Positions 16,451 through 24,865 of a stretch of 64,000 nucleotides of DNA are shown piece after piece (positions within the stretch are counted from its first letter, which is position 1; each line of letters opens with the position of its first letter). The DNA is from Allobosea lupini (GTDB lineage Bacteria > Pseudomonadota > Alphaproteobacteria > Rhizobiales > Beijerinckiaceae), in assembly GCF_900109525.1 (NCBI RefSeq), contig NZ_FOAN01000006.1:1-64000 (forward strand), given 5' to 3'. Both the position numbers and the translations under genes were made by a program. The notes below the pieces were generated by a model. The model ran no database searches and was not told the origin of the DNA. It saw nothing but the letters and a program-made list of their open reading frames with translations.

Positions 16451-17221
16451 ATGGCTGAAGTCGAATGGCGGCGCATGCGTGCCGAGGAACTGAACGCCCT
16501 CGCAAAGCGCGATCCGATCGCGATCGTCCCGATCGGTGCGCTGGAACAGCATGGACCGCACCTCCCGGTCGAGGTCGACGCATTGCTCGGTGAGGAGGTC
16601 GCGCTGCGGACGGCGCGTTTGCTGGACCAACAAGGCATAGCTGTCACGGTGCTCCCCATGCTCTGGGCCGGCGTCTCCGAGCATCACATGAGCCTTGGCG
16701 GCACGATCACCCTGTCCCAGGCCGCGATGACCGCGGTGGTCGGCGACATCTGCCGATCGCTCACACGCCAGGGCTTCCGCCGGATCGTGCTGTTCAACGC
16801 CCATGGCGGCAACGAGGCGCCGCTGCGCGCCATCGCGCGCGACCTTTCTCCCGATCTCGGCGCCGCGCTGGTCCAGCTGACCTACTGGCTGGCCGCCGCG
16901 GAGGTCGTCAAACCGCTCCTGAAAAGCCAATCCAATGTCGGGCATGCCTGCGAGGCCGAAACCTCGCTGATGATGGCGCTGCGCCCTGAGCTTGTCGCAC
17001 ATGACCGCATCGTGTCGGGCCTCGATGCATCCGATTCCGTGGAAAGCGCTGCGTCGGCCGGCCTCTATCGCTGGCGCAGCATGGCAGCCAGCACGGGTTC
17101 CGGCGTGCTCGGTCGCCCCGAGGCTGCAACCCGAGAAACGGGCGAGGCGCTGCTCGAGGCGCTTCCGCGCCGGCTCGCGGAGCGATTGGCTGAGCCCGTC
17201 CTGTGGTCGATGGCCGCCTGA
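16451..17221 (+). CDS. creatininase family protein
   Basis: This 256-residue metal-dependent amidohydrolase belongs to the family of creatinine amidohydrolase, MftE and FAPy deformylase. IGALEQHGPHLPVEVD (28-43) carries Glu32, His34 and Asp43. SEHHMSLGGT, LFNAHGGNE and HACEAETSLM add the remaining metal and active-site residues, so it should be active. It cleaves a cyclic or formyl amide; the real substrate is unknown. Placement directly after the importer suggests it processes the imported compound. Nothing points to mycofactocin genes here. Confidence 0.85.
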   Translation: MAEVEWRRMRAEELNALAKRDPIAIVPIGALEQHGPHLPVEVDALLGEEVALRTARLLDQQGIAVTVLPMLWAGVSEHHMSLGGTITLSQAAMTAVVGDICRSLTRQGFRRIVLFNAHGGNEAPLRAIARDLSPDLGAALVQLTYWLAAAEVVKPLLKSQSNVGHACEAETSLMMALRPELVAHDRIVSGLDASDSVESAASAGLYRWRSMAASTGSGVLGRPEAATRETGEALLEALPRRLAERLAEPVLWSMAA

Positions 17222-17228
17222 GACCGCC

Positions 17229-17828
17229 ATGCTGCTGCGCTGTTCGCTGACATCGCCATTCGGTCGCAAGGTTCAGGTCGCGGCGCATCATCTCGGTCTT
17301 ATCGACCGGATCGAATTCGTCGCGGCCGGCACGCTGGACCCCGCTGACCCGCTGCGGCAGGACAACCCGCTCGGCAAGATGCCGGTCATGATCCTCGACG
17401 ATGGCCGTCGCATCTACGATAGCCGTGTCATCCTCGAACATCTCGACCATCTCGCCGGTGGCGGACGCATCCTGCCGGCCGACTGGGACGAGCGGCTGGC
17501 CTGCCTGACTTTGCAGGCCCTCGCCGACGGCATCCTCGATGCCTCGCTGCTCGTGCTCTACGAAGAACGCCGCCCCGAGGCCGAGCGAAGCCCGGCCTGG
17601 CTGGAACGCCAGCGCGGCAAAATCCGGCGCGGCCTCTCCGCGCTCAACCGCGCTCCGCCGCACCTGCTCGTCGATGCCGGAACGATCACCGTCGCCTGCA
17701 TGCTGAACCAGCTCGACCGGCGCCAGCCGCTGGAGTGGCGCGGCGACCATCCGGCGCTGCTCGCCTGGTTCGCGGCGTTCGCGCAGGCGACCCCGGCCTT
17801 CACGGCAACCATAGCTTCCAGGGGTTGA
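17229..17828 (+). CDS. glutathione S-transferase-like protein
   Basis: This 199-residue protein has a thioredoxin-fold N-terminal domain (LLRCSLTSPFGRKVQVAAHH, with the NPLGKMPVMILDDG cis-Pro segment and the glutathione-binding IYDSRVILEHL) and a helical C-terminal domain. ATG 17229 starts seven bases after the creatininase stop. GSTs conjugate glutathione or use it in isomerisation and reductive cleavage. A role in the creatininase/importer pathway is inferred from spacing alone. Confidence 0.82.
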   Translation: MLLRCSLTSPFGRKVQVAAHHLGLIDRIEFVAAGTLDPADPLRQDNPLGKMPVMILDDGRRIYDSRVILEHLDHLAGGGRILPADWDERLACLTLQALADGILDASLLVLYEERRPEAERSPAWLERQRGKIRRGLSALNRAPPHLLVDAGTITVACMLNQLDRRQPLEWRGDHPALLAWFAAFAQATPAFTATIASRG

Positions 17829-17830
17829 GA

Positions 17831-18415
17831 ATGTGGCTTGAAGCCGAGGATAAGATCTACGAGCTGTCGGCGGAGGAGCTGGAGGTTCTGCGGCGTTCCG
17901 CCGCCGAGCGCGGCCAGCCCGCACCGGCCGGCACCCGCCATACCAAGGCCCAGCTCGTGGCGGCCGGCCTGGTCCGGGAGGCCTTCAACCGCGCCGAGCT
18001 GGCAGAAGCGGGTTTCACGCCGGGCTTCGCGAGCTCGAAGGATGCAGCCAGCGAAAGCGCGCGGCAGGCGCTGGCGGTGGGGTCGCCCCATCCCAGCAAG
18101 ATCGAGAAATGGCAATTGCCCGTCGACATGCTGCCGTTCAGGCCCGTCATGATCTCGTTCCCTCCCGGATCCCGCCTCGCACGCAAAATGCAGCCGCTGG
18201 TCTCGGAGGAAGAGTCTGGCGGTGCGCTGCGCGTCGTGCTGTCAGGATCGCTGGTTTGCAACGGTGTCCGCTTCGGCCCGGGCGACTGGTTCTTCGTGCC
18301 GAACAGGACGCCATACCAGCTCGACTCCGACCCTGAAGAAGAGACGCGGGTGCTTTATCTCTATCGCTTCCCCTCCTGCGATCGCGGCGGCCGCTTCTCA
18401 TATGACGCGGTATAG
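17831..18415 (+). CDS. cupin-domain protein of unknown function
   Basis: A 194-residue protein starting two bases after the GST stop. The N-terminal 90 residues are helical, with ELSAEELEVLRRSAAERG. The C-terminal half is a small beta-barrel of cupin type: VLSGSLVCNGVRFGPGDWFF followed by VPNRTPYQLDSDPEEE. The usual metal-binding His pair of cupin motif 1 is not obvious, so it may bind a ligand and not catalyse. It is probably an accessory enzyme or sensor in the creatininase operon. I do not recognise a named family. Confidence 0.72.
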   Translation: MWLEAEDKIYELSAEELEVLRRSAAERGQPAPAGTRHTKAQLVAAGLVREAFNRAELAEAGFTPGFASSKDAASESARQALAVGSPHPSKIEKWQLPVDMLPFRPVMISFPPGSRLARKMQPLVSEEESGGALRVVLSGSLVCNGVRFGPGDWFFVPNRTPYQLDSDPEEETRVLYLYRFPSCDRGGRFSYDAV

Positions 18416-18572
18416 CCTTCCCCAGGTGGCTCAGGGCGACGGTCCGGAGCGCCCGTCGTTCTGTTGACTTGCTTGGAGATTTCGCCGGACGAAGGCCGTT
18501 CTGGCGGCGTTGTGACGGTAGGCGTCGTCACCGGCTTTCCGCACCTTGCACGCCAGAGCAAGGAGCAAGCAG

Positions 18573-20363
18573 ATGAACGGTGCCACCGCCCTGGTTTCGA
18601 TGCTGCGTGACTACGGAGTCGAGGTGATCTTCGGCGTTCCCGGCGACACCAACGTCGCGTTCTACGAAGCACTCCGCAACACGCCCGGCGCGCCGCGCCA
18701 CATCGTCTGCCGCGACGAGCGCTCGGCTGTCTTCATGGCCGACTGCTATGCGCGCATCTCGGGCAAGCCCGGTCTCGCCGAGGTTCCCAGCGGTGCGGGC
18801 GCAATGTACGGGCTGCCGGGTGTGGCGGAGGCGAACAGGTCGTCGGTTCCGCTGATCCTGCTGGTCAACGACATCCCCCAACCCGGCGTTGGCCGCGGGA
18901 CGCTGACGGAACTGCCGGTCGAGGCGCTGTTCGCGCCGATCGCGAAGCACACGGAAACGCTGGGTCATGTCGGCAAGCTGCCGGAGCTTATGCGGCGGGC
19001 TTTCAGGCAGGCGACGGCCGGCTGCCCCGGCGCCGTCGTGCTGGCTCTGCCTGAGAACGTTCTCTACGAGGACGTGCCTGCGAGCGGCGTCTCGCTCCAT
19101 GTCGAGGCCTCATGCTCGCGCGCTCCGGCCTTTCGCACCCGCCCCGCCGATGCGGAGATCGCGGCGGCGTTCGATGCAATCCTGGCGGCGGAGCGGCCCC
19201 TGATCGTCGCCGGCGGCGGCGCCAATCGATCCCAGGCCGGCGAGGCGATCGTCGCGCTGGCCGAGAAGCTCGGCATTCCCGTCGTGACGACAATTACGGG
19301 TCAGGGCGTGATCCGGGACGATCATCGCCTCGGCATCGGCATCATCGGGGACAACGGCTTCCACCCGCACGCGCTCTGGGCGCTCGGCCGGGCCGACCTT
19401 GCGATCTATGTCGGCTGCCGCATGGGATCGGTCGCGACCATGAACTGGCGCTGGCCGGACCCGGCGGGCGAGACGCGCATCATCCAGATCGATGTCGACC
19501 CCGAAATCATGGGCAACACCTATCCCATCGATTTTCCGTTGGCCGGCGACGCGAAGGCCGTGGTCGAAGCGCTCCTGGCACGTGCGCCGACATCCGGCGC
19601 CGGCAGGACCGCCCGGTGGATCGGCCAGATCAACGAGCGGCGGGAGCAGTTCTGGACCGTGCTCTCCGGGCGCCTTCAGGACAACGCCACGCCGCTTCGG
19701 CCCGAGCGGATCATCGAGACCCTGAACCGGCATCTGCCGACGCCGTCCCACGTCGTCTCGGATGCAGGTACGCCCACGCCCTATGCCACGCGCTATCTGC
19801 GCCAGCGCGACGCGGTGTCGAAGCTCGTCATCCCGCGCTTCTTCGGCGGCCTCGGCTATGCCATTCCGGCGGCGGTCGGCGCCTGGCTCGCGGCTCCCGC
19901 CGTGAGGCCCGTCGCCCTGTTCGGTGACGGATCGCTCGGCATGTCGGCGGGCGAGCTTGAAACGCTGTCGCGTCTTCAGGTGCCTGTCGTCATGCTGCAT
20001 TTCAACAATGCCTGCTTCGGCTGGATCAAGGCCCTTCAGCGTGTGACGGACCGACACCACGCGGCCGAGAGAAAGCAAGATGCGCTGCAAACTGCGCAGA
20101 CCAATGATCCGACCTTCGGGGTCGATTTCGGTCGCTACGACATGAGCCGCCTGGCGCAGGTCTATGGAATCCGCGGCTACCGCGTCGAAACCGCCGATGA
20201 GCTCGAGCAGGCTTTCGCGGAAGCCTTTGCCCTGCAGGAGCCGGTCTTCATCGACATCGTCGTCGAGTCGATTGCAGATCGGCTCCCGCCGGTGTTCTCG
20301 TGGCTACAGAAAGTTGGCGAGGATCCCGAAGCCATCGAGGCCGAAGCTCTCGTTGGACACTGA
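18573..20363 (+). CDS. thiamine pyrophosphate-dependent enzyme, acetolactate synthase-like
   Basis: This 596-residue enzyme has the three-domain ALS/benzoylformate-decarboxylase layout. The N-terminal pyrimidine-binding domain includes HIVCRDERSAVFMADCYAR with the catalytic Glu. The central FAD-like/NAD-like domain spans roughly 190-330. The C-terminal domain has the TPP motif from GDGSLGMSAGE to NNACFG. ATG 18573 sits seven bases after a strong AAGGAG site. It could decarboxylate a 2-oxo acid or ligate it to another carbonyl. Neighbouring oxo-acid aldolase and hydratase genes suggest such a substrate, but the exact reaction is not readable. Confidence 0.85.
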   Translation: MNGATALVSMLRDYGVEVIFGVPGDTNVAFYEALRNTPGAPRHIVCRDERSAVFMADCYARISGKPGLAEVPSGAGAMYGLPGVAEANRSSVPLILLVNDIPQPGVGRGTLTELPVEALFAPIAKHTETLGHVGKLPELMRRAFRQATAGCPGAVVLALPENVLYEDVPASGVSLHVEASCSRAPAFRTRPADAEIAAAFDAILAAERPLIVAGGGANRSQAGEAIVALAEKLGIPVVTTITGQGVIRDDHRLGIGIIGDNGFHPHALWALGRADLAIYVGCRMGSVATMNWRWPDPAGETRIIQIDVDPEIMGNTYPIDFPLAGDAKAVVEALLARAPTSGAGRTARWIGQINERREQFWTVLSGRLQDNATPLRPERIIETLNRHLPTPSHVVSDAGTPTPYATRYLRQRDAVSKLVIPRFFGGLGYAIPAAVGAWLAAPAVRPVALFGDGSLGMSAGELETLSRLQVPVVMLHFNNACFGWIKALQRVTDRHHAAERKQDALQTAQTNDPTFGVDFGRYDMSRLAQVYGIRGYRVETADELEQAFAEAFALQEPVFIDIVVESIADRLPPVFSWLQKVGEDPEAIEAEALVGH

Positions 20364-20483
20364 CCCTTCATCATCTGGGGGATGGCATCGAGACGAGTCT
20401 TCTCGGCCATCATCTCGGTGCGCCGGTTACCTTGCGGTTGCACCCTTGGGATTCTCACCAGCTTGGTTTCGGAATCCGAGCTG

Positions 20484-21251
20484 TCAGCTCGGTTTGAACT
20501 GGCGCGCTACGGCCTCGGTGCCGCGTGCCAGGATGCCGACGTCGATCGCGACGGCGGTGAAGAGGGTGCCGATCTCGATGCAGCGCTGGGCGAAGGCCGT
20601 GTCCGGTGTCAGGATGCCTGCAGGCTTCCCAATGGTGTGCATCCGGCGGATCGCGTCCTCGACGGCAGCGACAACATTTGGATGTCCGGGCTCGCCGACA
20701 TGGCCCAGGCTCGCGGCGAGGTCCGCCGGCCCGATGAACACACCATCGACGCCCTCGACCGAGGCGATCTCCTCGAGCCGATCGAGCGCTTCGTCGGTCT
20801 CGACCTGCACGAGCAGGCAGAGCTCCTCCGCGGCCTTTCTGGCATAGCCGGCAACCCGGCCGAAGCGCGTTGCCCGGGTCAGGCCGGAGACGCCGCGAAC
20901 ACCGTCAGGCGCATAACGCATCGCCGCGACGGCGGCGCGCGCTTCGTCGGCGTTCTGCACATAGGGGATCAGCAGGGTCTGTGCGCCAAGGTCAAGGAAG
21001 CGCTTGATCAGGACGGTGTCATTGCTCGCGGGCCTGACCACGGCCGAGACGTCATAAGGCGTGACGGCCTGGAGTTGGCCTAGGACCGTCAGCGGATCGC
21101 CGGGGGAGTGCTCTGTGTCGAAGAGCAGCCAGTCATAGCCCGAGCCGGCCACGGCTTCCGCGGCATAGCTGCCCGGCAGGCTGCACCACAGGCCGATCTG
21201 CTGGCGGCCTTCGCGCAGGGCGCGCTTGAAGCGGTTTTCCGGCAGGTTCAC
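20484..21251 (-). CDS. hpaI: HpcH/HpaI-type class II pyruvate aldolase
   Basis: This 255-residue aldolase splits 4-hydroxy-2-oxo diacids such as 4-hydroxy-2-oxoheptanedioate into pyruvate and a semialdehyde. The family blocks are visible: YDWLLFDTEHSPGDPLTVL with the catalytic His, the metal ligand Glu in LLVQVETDEALDRL, and Asp in VDGVFIGPADLAASLG. It lies nine bases downstream of an HpaH-type hydratase, the enzyme of the preceding step in homoprotocatechuate degradation. The gene converges on the TPP enzyme. Substrate specificity within the family is loose, so the named substrate is an inference. Confidence 0.88.
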   Translation of the reverse strand: MNLPENRFKRALREGRQQIGLWCSLPGSYAAEAVAGSGYDWLLFDTEHSPGDPLTVLGQLQAVTPYDVSAVVRPASNDTVLIKRFLDLGAQTLLIPYVQNADEARAAVAAMRYAPDGVRGVSGLTRATRFGRVAGYARKAAEELCLLVQVETDEALDRLEEIASVEGVDGVFIGPADLAASLGHVGEPGHPNVVAAVEDAIRRMHTIGKPAGILTPDTAFAQRCIEIGTLFTAVAIDVGILARGTEAVARQFKPS

Positions 21252-21260
21252 GGCAGCGCC

Positions 21261-22043
21261 TCAGATGAACGACACGCCGATGGCGCCGAGCGGACCGTAA
21301 TCGGCATGGATGACGTCGCCCGTCTTGATGTCGACCGGCCGGGTGAAGGAGCCGCCGAGCACGATCTGGCCCTTCTTCAATCCTGCTCCGACGTCGTGCA
21401 GCTTGTTGACCAGCCAGGCGATGCCCGCGGCGGGATGGCCCATGATGGCTGCCGAGACGCCTGATTCCTCGATGATGCCGTTCTGCGAGAGCGTCGCGCC
21501 GATCCAGCGCACGTCGACGTCGAAGGGGCGGATCGTGCGGCCGCCGAGGACGATGGCGCCGAAGGCGGCGTTGTCGGCGATGGTGTCGACGATGGCTCGC
21601 GGAACCTCGGTGCGGTAGTCGATGATCTCCAGCGCCGGAACGACGAATTCGGTCGCGCGCATCACGTCGTGGACCCGGCAGGCCGGGCCGGAAAGGTCTT
21701 CGCCCATGATGAAGGCGAGTTCGACCTCGAGCCGGGGCTTGATGAAGCTGTCGGCCTTGATCCGGGCGCCATCATTGTAGAGCGCGTCGTCGAGGATGCG
21801 GCCGTAATCGGGTTCGGTGATCTTGGAGGCCATCTGCATGGCGCGCGAGGTCAGGCCGATCTTGTGGCCGGCGAGCCGGGCGCCATTGGCGATCCGCGCT
21901 TCGGCCCAGAGATCCTGCACGCGATAGGCGTCAGCGATCTCCATCCCGGGAAATGTCTTTGAAAGCTGGGGGCATGGCACCCGCTCGCGTTCGGCCTTCA
22001 GGATGGCTTCGGCGGCCTTGCGGTGGTCTTCGTCGGTCAACAC
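21261..22043 (-). CDS. hpaH: 2-oxohept-4-ene-1,7-dioate hydratase-type enzyme
   Basis: This 260-residue enzyme hydrates a 2-hydroxy-2,4-dienoate or 2-oxo-enoate to the 4-hydroxy-2-oxo acid used by the aldolase next to it. It belongs to the HpaH/MhpD fold: GHKIGLTSRAMQ, KPRLEVELAFIMGEDL with the metal-binding Glu residues, and IVLGGSFTRPV near the C-terminus. Translation begins at GTG 22043 (MLTDEDHRKAAEAILKAE). It is the middle gene of a three-gene leftward operon starting with an intradiol dioxygenase. No extradiol dioxygenase gene of the usual Hpa pathway is in the window. Confidence 0.87.
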   Translation of the reverse strand: MLTDEDHRKAAEAILKAERERVPCPQLSKTFPGMEIADAYRVQDLWAEARIANGARLAGHKIGLTSRAMQMASKITEPDYGRILDDALYNDGARIKADSFIKPRLEVELAFIMGEDLSGPACRVHDVMRATEFVVPALEIIDYRTEVPRAIVDTIADNAAFGAIVLGGRTIRPFDVDVRWIGATLSQNGIIEESGVSAAIMGHPAAGIAWLVNKLHDVGAGLKKGQIVLGGSFTRPVDIKTGDVIHADYGPLGAIGVSFI

Positions 22044-22078
22044 GGCAGCGCTTCCTTCCGGACTTCGAACGATAGGGT

Positions 22079-22972
22079 TTACTTGATCGGCGGCCGGGGC
22101 AGCACCGCTTCGCCCGGCTCCATGACGTAGGTGTAGTCGAGCGAATACCAGGGAGCGCTCACGCCGGGCTCGACAGGGTGGGGCTCGTCATGGCGGACGA
22201 AATCGCCGAGCAGCGCCTTGGTCACGCCGAACTGGACGTCCGACCCGATGTGGGGATCGTTGGAGTCGTAGACCTGCGAGATCAGCACCTTGAAGCCCGG
22301 CTTGAAGATCAGCGCATGCAGATGCGCCGGCCGCATCGGATGGCGGTCCTGTGCTTTCAGAAGGCGGCCGACCACCCCGTCCGTCGGAATGGGATAACCG
22401 ACCATCATCACCGAGCTGAACCAGAAGCGGCCATCGGCGTCGGTCGTGAACTTGCCGCGCAGGTTCATCTCGGCCTGCTCGGGATCCTGGTTCTCGTAGA
22501 GCCCGACTGGCGAGGCGTGCCAGACGTCGACCTCGGCGCCCGCGATCGGGCGGCCTGCCCCATCGACGACGCGGGCATTGACGAACAAGGGGTGCCCGGG
22601 CGTGTCCGATCTGACGATCGTGCCGCCATTGGCCACCCGCGGCGAATTCAGCCGCCAGAACGGACCCAGAAGGGACTGCGACGTCTCCGTGTTGCCGCCA
22701 TCGCCATTGTTGAGCAGGCAGACGAGAGAGGACACGCCGAGCGAGCCGGACATCAGGACGAATTCGTTGTGGGTGTCGGATGCGAGCGCGCCGATCTCGT
22801 TCAGGATCGCCGTCGCGTCACGGAATTCGGCCTCGGTGAGGCGGACGTCGCGGATGAAGCCGTGCAGATGCGTCACCAGCGAAACCATGATCTCGCGCAC
22901 CCGCGGATCCTGCGTTCGCTTCATCACCTCCAGCACGGCCGGCGTGACGTCCTGCTGTCGCTCGATAAGCAT
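22079..22972 (-). CDS. intradiol ring-cleavage dioxygenase, catechol/hydroxyquinol 1,2-dioxygenase type
   Basis: This 297-residue non-haem Fe(III) enzyme opens a catechol-type ring between the two hydroxyls. The N-terminal helical dimer domain (about 1-100) identifies it with catechol or hydroxyquinol 1,2-dioxygenases and not protocatechuate 3,4-dioxygenase. Iron ligands are Tyr159 (VGLYENQ), Tyr193 (VGYPIPTDG), and His217 and His219 (RPAHLHALI). The start at 22972 is preceded by GGGGAGGTGAGG, a strong ribosome site. It is first in the hydratase-aldolase operon and divergent from a GntR regulator. Ring cleavage of this type normally gives a muconate, which does not feed an Hpa hydratase directly. 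Confidence 0.9.
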   Translation of the reverse strand: MLIERQQDVTPAVLEVMKRTQDPRVREIMVSLVTHLHGFIRDVRLTEAEFRDATAILNEIGALASDTHNEFVLMSGSLGVSSLVCLLNNGDGGNTETSQSLLGPFWRLNSPRVANGGTIVRSDTPGHPLFVNARVVDGAGRPIAGAEVDVWHASPVGLYENQDPEQAEMNLRGKFTTDADGRFWFSSVMMVGYPIPTDGVVGRLLKAQDRHPMRPAHLHALIFKPGFKVLISQVYDSNDPHIGSDVQFGVTKALLGDFVRHDEPHPVEPGVSAPWYSLDYTYVMEPGEAVLPRPPIK

Positions 22973-23020
22973 GCCTCACCTCCCCTGGCATTTTTTGCAG
23001 GCGGCTGCGGCTTATCAAAA

Positions 23021-23032
23021 ATAATCGATGAT
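23021..23032. promoter_or_regulatory. candidate GntR operator, site 1
   Basis: ATAATCGATGAT is an imperfect palindrome (10 of 12 positions) about 50 bases upstream of the dioxygenase start. It shares the core ATAATCG with a second palindrome on the regulator side of the same gap. FCD-type GntR proteins bind short AT-rich palindromes of this kind, often at two sites. The assignment rests on symmetry, repetition and position. Confidence 0.5.
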
Positions 23033-23149
23033 TTGTCAATCCTTGGCGCTCAAGCAGCCGGCGGCCTGCGTCAGAATTCTTGCCATCATATTGAAATACC
23101 GTACTCTCGTTCAGGATTATAGATCAGAACGAGGTAGAGTTGACTTAGG

Positions 23150-23161
23150 ATAATCGTTTAT
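23150..23161. promoter_or_regulatory. candidate GntR operator, site 2
   Basis: ATAATCGTTTAT is palindromic at 10 of 12 positions and lies 19 bases before the GntR start, overlapping the probable -10 region. It matches site 1 at ATAATCG-T--AT. This placement would give autoregulation together with control of the dioxygenase operon. Confidence 0.5.
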
Positions 23162-23180
23162 TTAAGACCTGCCGAGTGAC

Positions 23181-23975
23181 ATGACGCGAGAGGCTCCCGC
23201 AGTGACCGCTGACGGCGCTCCCAAAAGAACAGTGTCGGAGGCTCGCGCTGCGGCCGTGCTGAACGCTGGAGTGGATGGCGCCGGGGCTTGGCAGAGCGTG
23301 TTTGTCGACGACGGCAAGAACACCATCGCGAGCCAGCTGGTCGAGCGCCTGCGCGAAGCGATCGTTTCGGGCCAGCTCGAGGCCGGCGCCAAGATCAATC
23401 TCGACCGGGCCCGCGAGATTTTCGCGGTATCCCTCAGTCCGCTGCGGGAGGCTCTGGCCCGTCTCATCCCGGATGGTCTGGTCATCTTCGAGGACAATCG
23501 CGGCTATCGCGTCGCGCCGGTGTCGGTCACCGATCTTCGCGAGATCACGAGGCTACGGGAAGAATTCGAGACGCTGGCCTTGCGCCAGGCGACGTCGGTT
23601 GCCCCTCCCGAGTGGGAGGGCGACGTGATGAGAGCCCTCCACAGGCTGAACACCGCTGAACGAAACCCGGCGGATCCGGCGACGCTCGAGCGCTGGGAGG
23701 CGCTGCATCGGGAATTCCATCTCACCTTGCTCGCCGGCTGCCAGATGCCGCTCCTGCTCGGCTTCTGCCGAACCCTTCTCAATCTCAACGACCGCTATCG
23801 CCGCAGCTTTCTCGTTCGCACATCCGGCGATCGCAATGTCAGCGTGGAGCACAGCGAGATTGCGCAGGGCGCGGTGGCGCGCGACGCCGATTTCGCCTGC
23901 GAACGCCTGCGGGAGCATATCCATCGGACGGGGAGCAATCTGGCCGCACATCTCTCGGACAGGATAGCGCCGTGA
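23181..23975 (+). CDS. GntR-family transcriptional regulator (FCD/FadR subfamily)
   Basis: This 264-residue regulator has an unusually long N-terminal extension of about 45 residues before the winged helix (IASQLVERLREAIVSGQLEAG; AVSLSPLREALARLIPDG; GYRVAPVSVTDL). The C-terminal all-helical FCD domain carries the acidic and histidine positions expected for ligand or metal binding (HREFHLTLLAG, EHSEIAQGAVA, REHIHRTG). It is divergent from the dioxygenase operon and its stop overlaps the TIM-barrel gene. It probably represses both operons until a pathway intermediate appears. Confidence 0.9.
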   Translation: MTREAPAVTADGAPKRTVSEARAAAVLNAGVDGAGAWQSVFVDDGKNTIASQLVERLREAIVSGQLEAGAKINLDRAREIFAVSLSPLREALARLIPDGLVIFEDNRGYRVAPVSVTDLREITRLREEFETLALRQATSVAPPEWEGDVMRALHRLNTAERNPADPATLERWEALHREFHLTLLAGCQMPLLLGFCRTLLNLNDRYRRSFLVRTSGDRNVSVEHSEIAQGAVARDADFACERLREHIHRTGSNLAAHLSDRIAP

Positions 23976-24790
23976 GCCGAACCTCGCCGCCCCTGGGTAT
24001 CGCGCATTTCTCTTGCATCGAGATGCGTCCGGCCGATTTCGTCGATTTGGCTGGGCAGGTCGGATACGCCTCCGTCGGCCTGCGGCTCCACCCCGCCTTC
24101 TCGGGAGCGCCGTTCTATACGCTGGCCCCGGGCAGTGCCGAGATGCGTCAAACCAAGACCGCCCTTCGGCAGGCCGGGATCGGCGTCTATGACATCGAGT
24201 TCGTCGTGGTCGACGGCGCATTCTCTCCGACGAATCTCTCCGCCGTCTTGGATTCTGCGGCGGAGCTCGGTGCACGCCGATTGAGCGTCTGCGGTGATGA
24301 TCCGGACAATGGGCGCTTCGTCGCGAACCTCTCGGCCTTGGCAGAATTGACGGCCGCTGTCGGCATGGCAGTCGATCTCGAGATCATGCCGTGGCGGCAG
24401 ATCGGGACGCTCGAGACCGCGGTCAGGGCTGTCGCCGCGACAAGAATGACGAATGTCGGCGTGCTCGTCGATGCGCTGCATTTGGCGCGTTCGGGCGGCA
24501 GCCCGGGCGATTTGATCAGGCTGCCGCCGAGCATGATCCGAAGCGTTCAGCTTTGCGATGCACAGGCCGAGCGTCCCGAGGACACTGCAGCTCTGATTGC
24601 CGAGGCGCGCGGCGGGCGGCTGCTCCCGGGGTTCGGAGCTTTGCCGCTCGGCGACCTCCTCGGCGTCATTCCACAGGACGCCGTGATCTCGGTCGAAGTG
24701 CCGAAAGGTGCTGAACCCGGCGAGGTTCATCTGCGGGCGCTCTTCGACGCGACAACGAGGATACTCCACACGAGAAGGTCCGCCGCGTAA
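23972..24790 (+). CDS. sugar phosphate isomerase/epimerase-like TIM-barrel protein
   Basis: This 272-residue protein of the xylose-isomerase-like TIM-barrel superfamily starts at GTG 23972 inside the GntR stop. Conserved acidic residues sit at strand ends: YDIEFVVVD, VDLEIMPWR, VLVDALHLARSGG and VSVEVPKG. The superfamily includes sugar epimerases, hydroxypyruvate isomerase and AsbF-type 3-dehydroshikimate dehydratase. Given a type II dehydroquinase in the same rightward run, the last of these is an attractive but unproven reading. A paralogue with the same pattern starts at 63591. Confidence 0.8.
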   Translation: MSRTSPPLGIAHFSCIEMRPADFVDLAGQVGYASVGLRLHPAFSGAPFYTLAPGSAEMRQTKTALRQAGIGVYDIEFVVVDGAFSPTNLSAVLDSAAELGARRLSVCGDDPDNGRFVANLSALAELTAAVGMAVDLEIMPWRQIGTLETAVRAVAATRMTNVGVLVDALHLARSGGSPGDLIRLPPSMIRSVQLCDAQAERPEDTAALIAEARGGRLLPGFGALPLGDLLGVIPQDAVISVEVPKGAEPGEVHLRALFDATTRILHTRRSAA

Positions 24791-24865
24791 CCCGTCCGCC
24801 CTGCGCGGCGCTCACTGACATCACCGGACTGATCCTTCAGAAGATCGGCCGTCCCGGGAGAGGTT

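Noticed and set aside
18512-18531. GTGACG/CGTCAC inverted repeat upstream of the TPP enzyme
   Set aside because: Six-base arms with an eight-base spacer are frequent by chance in this GC-rich DNA, and no regulator gene is adjacent.
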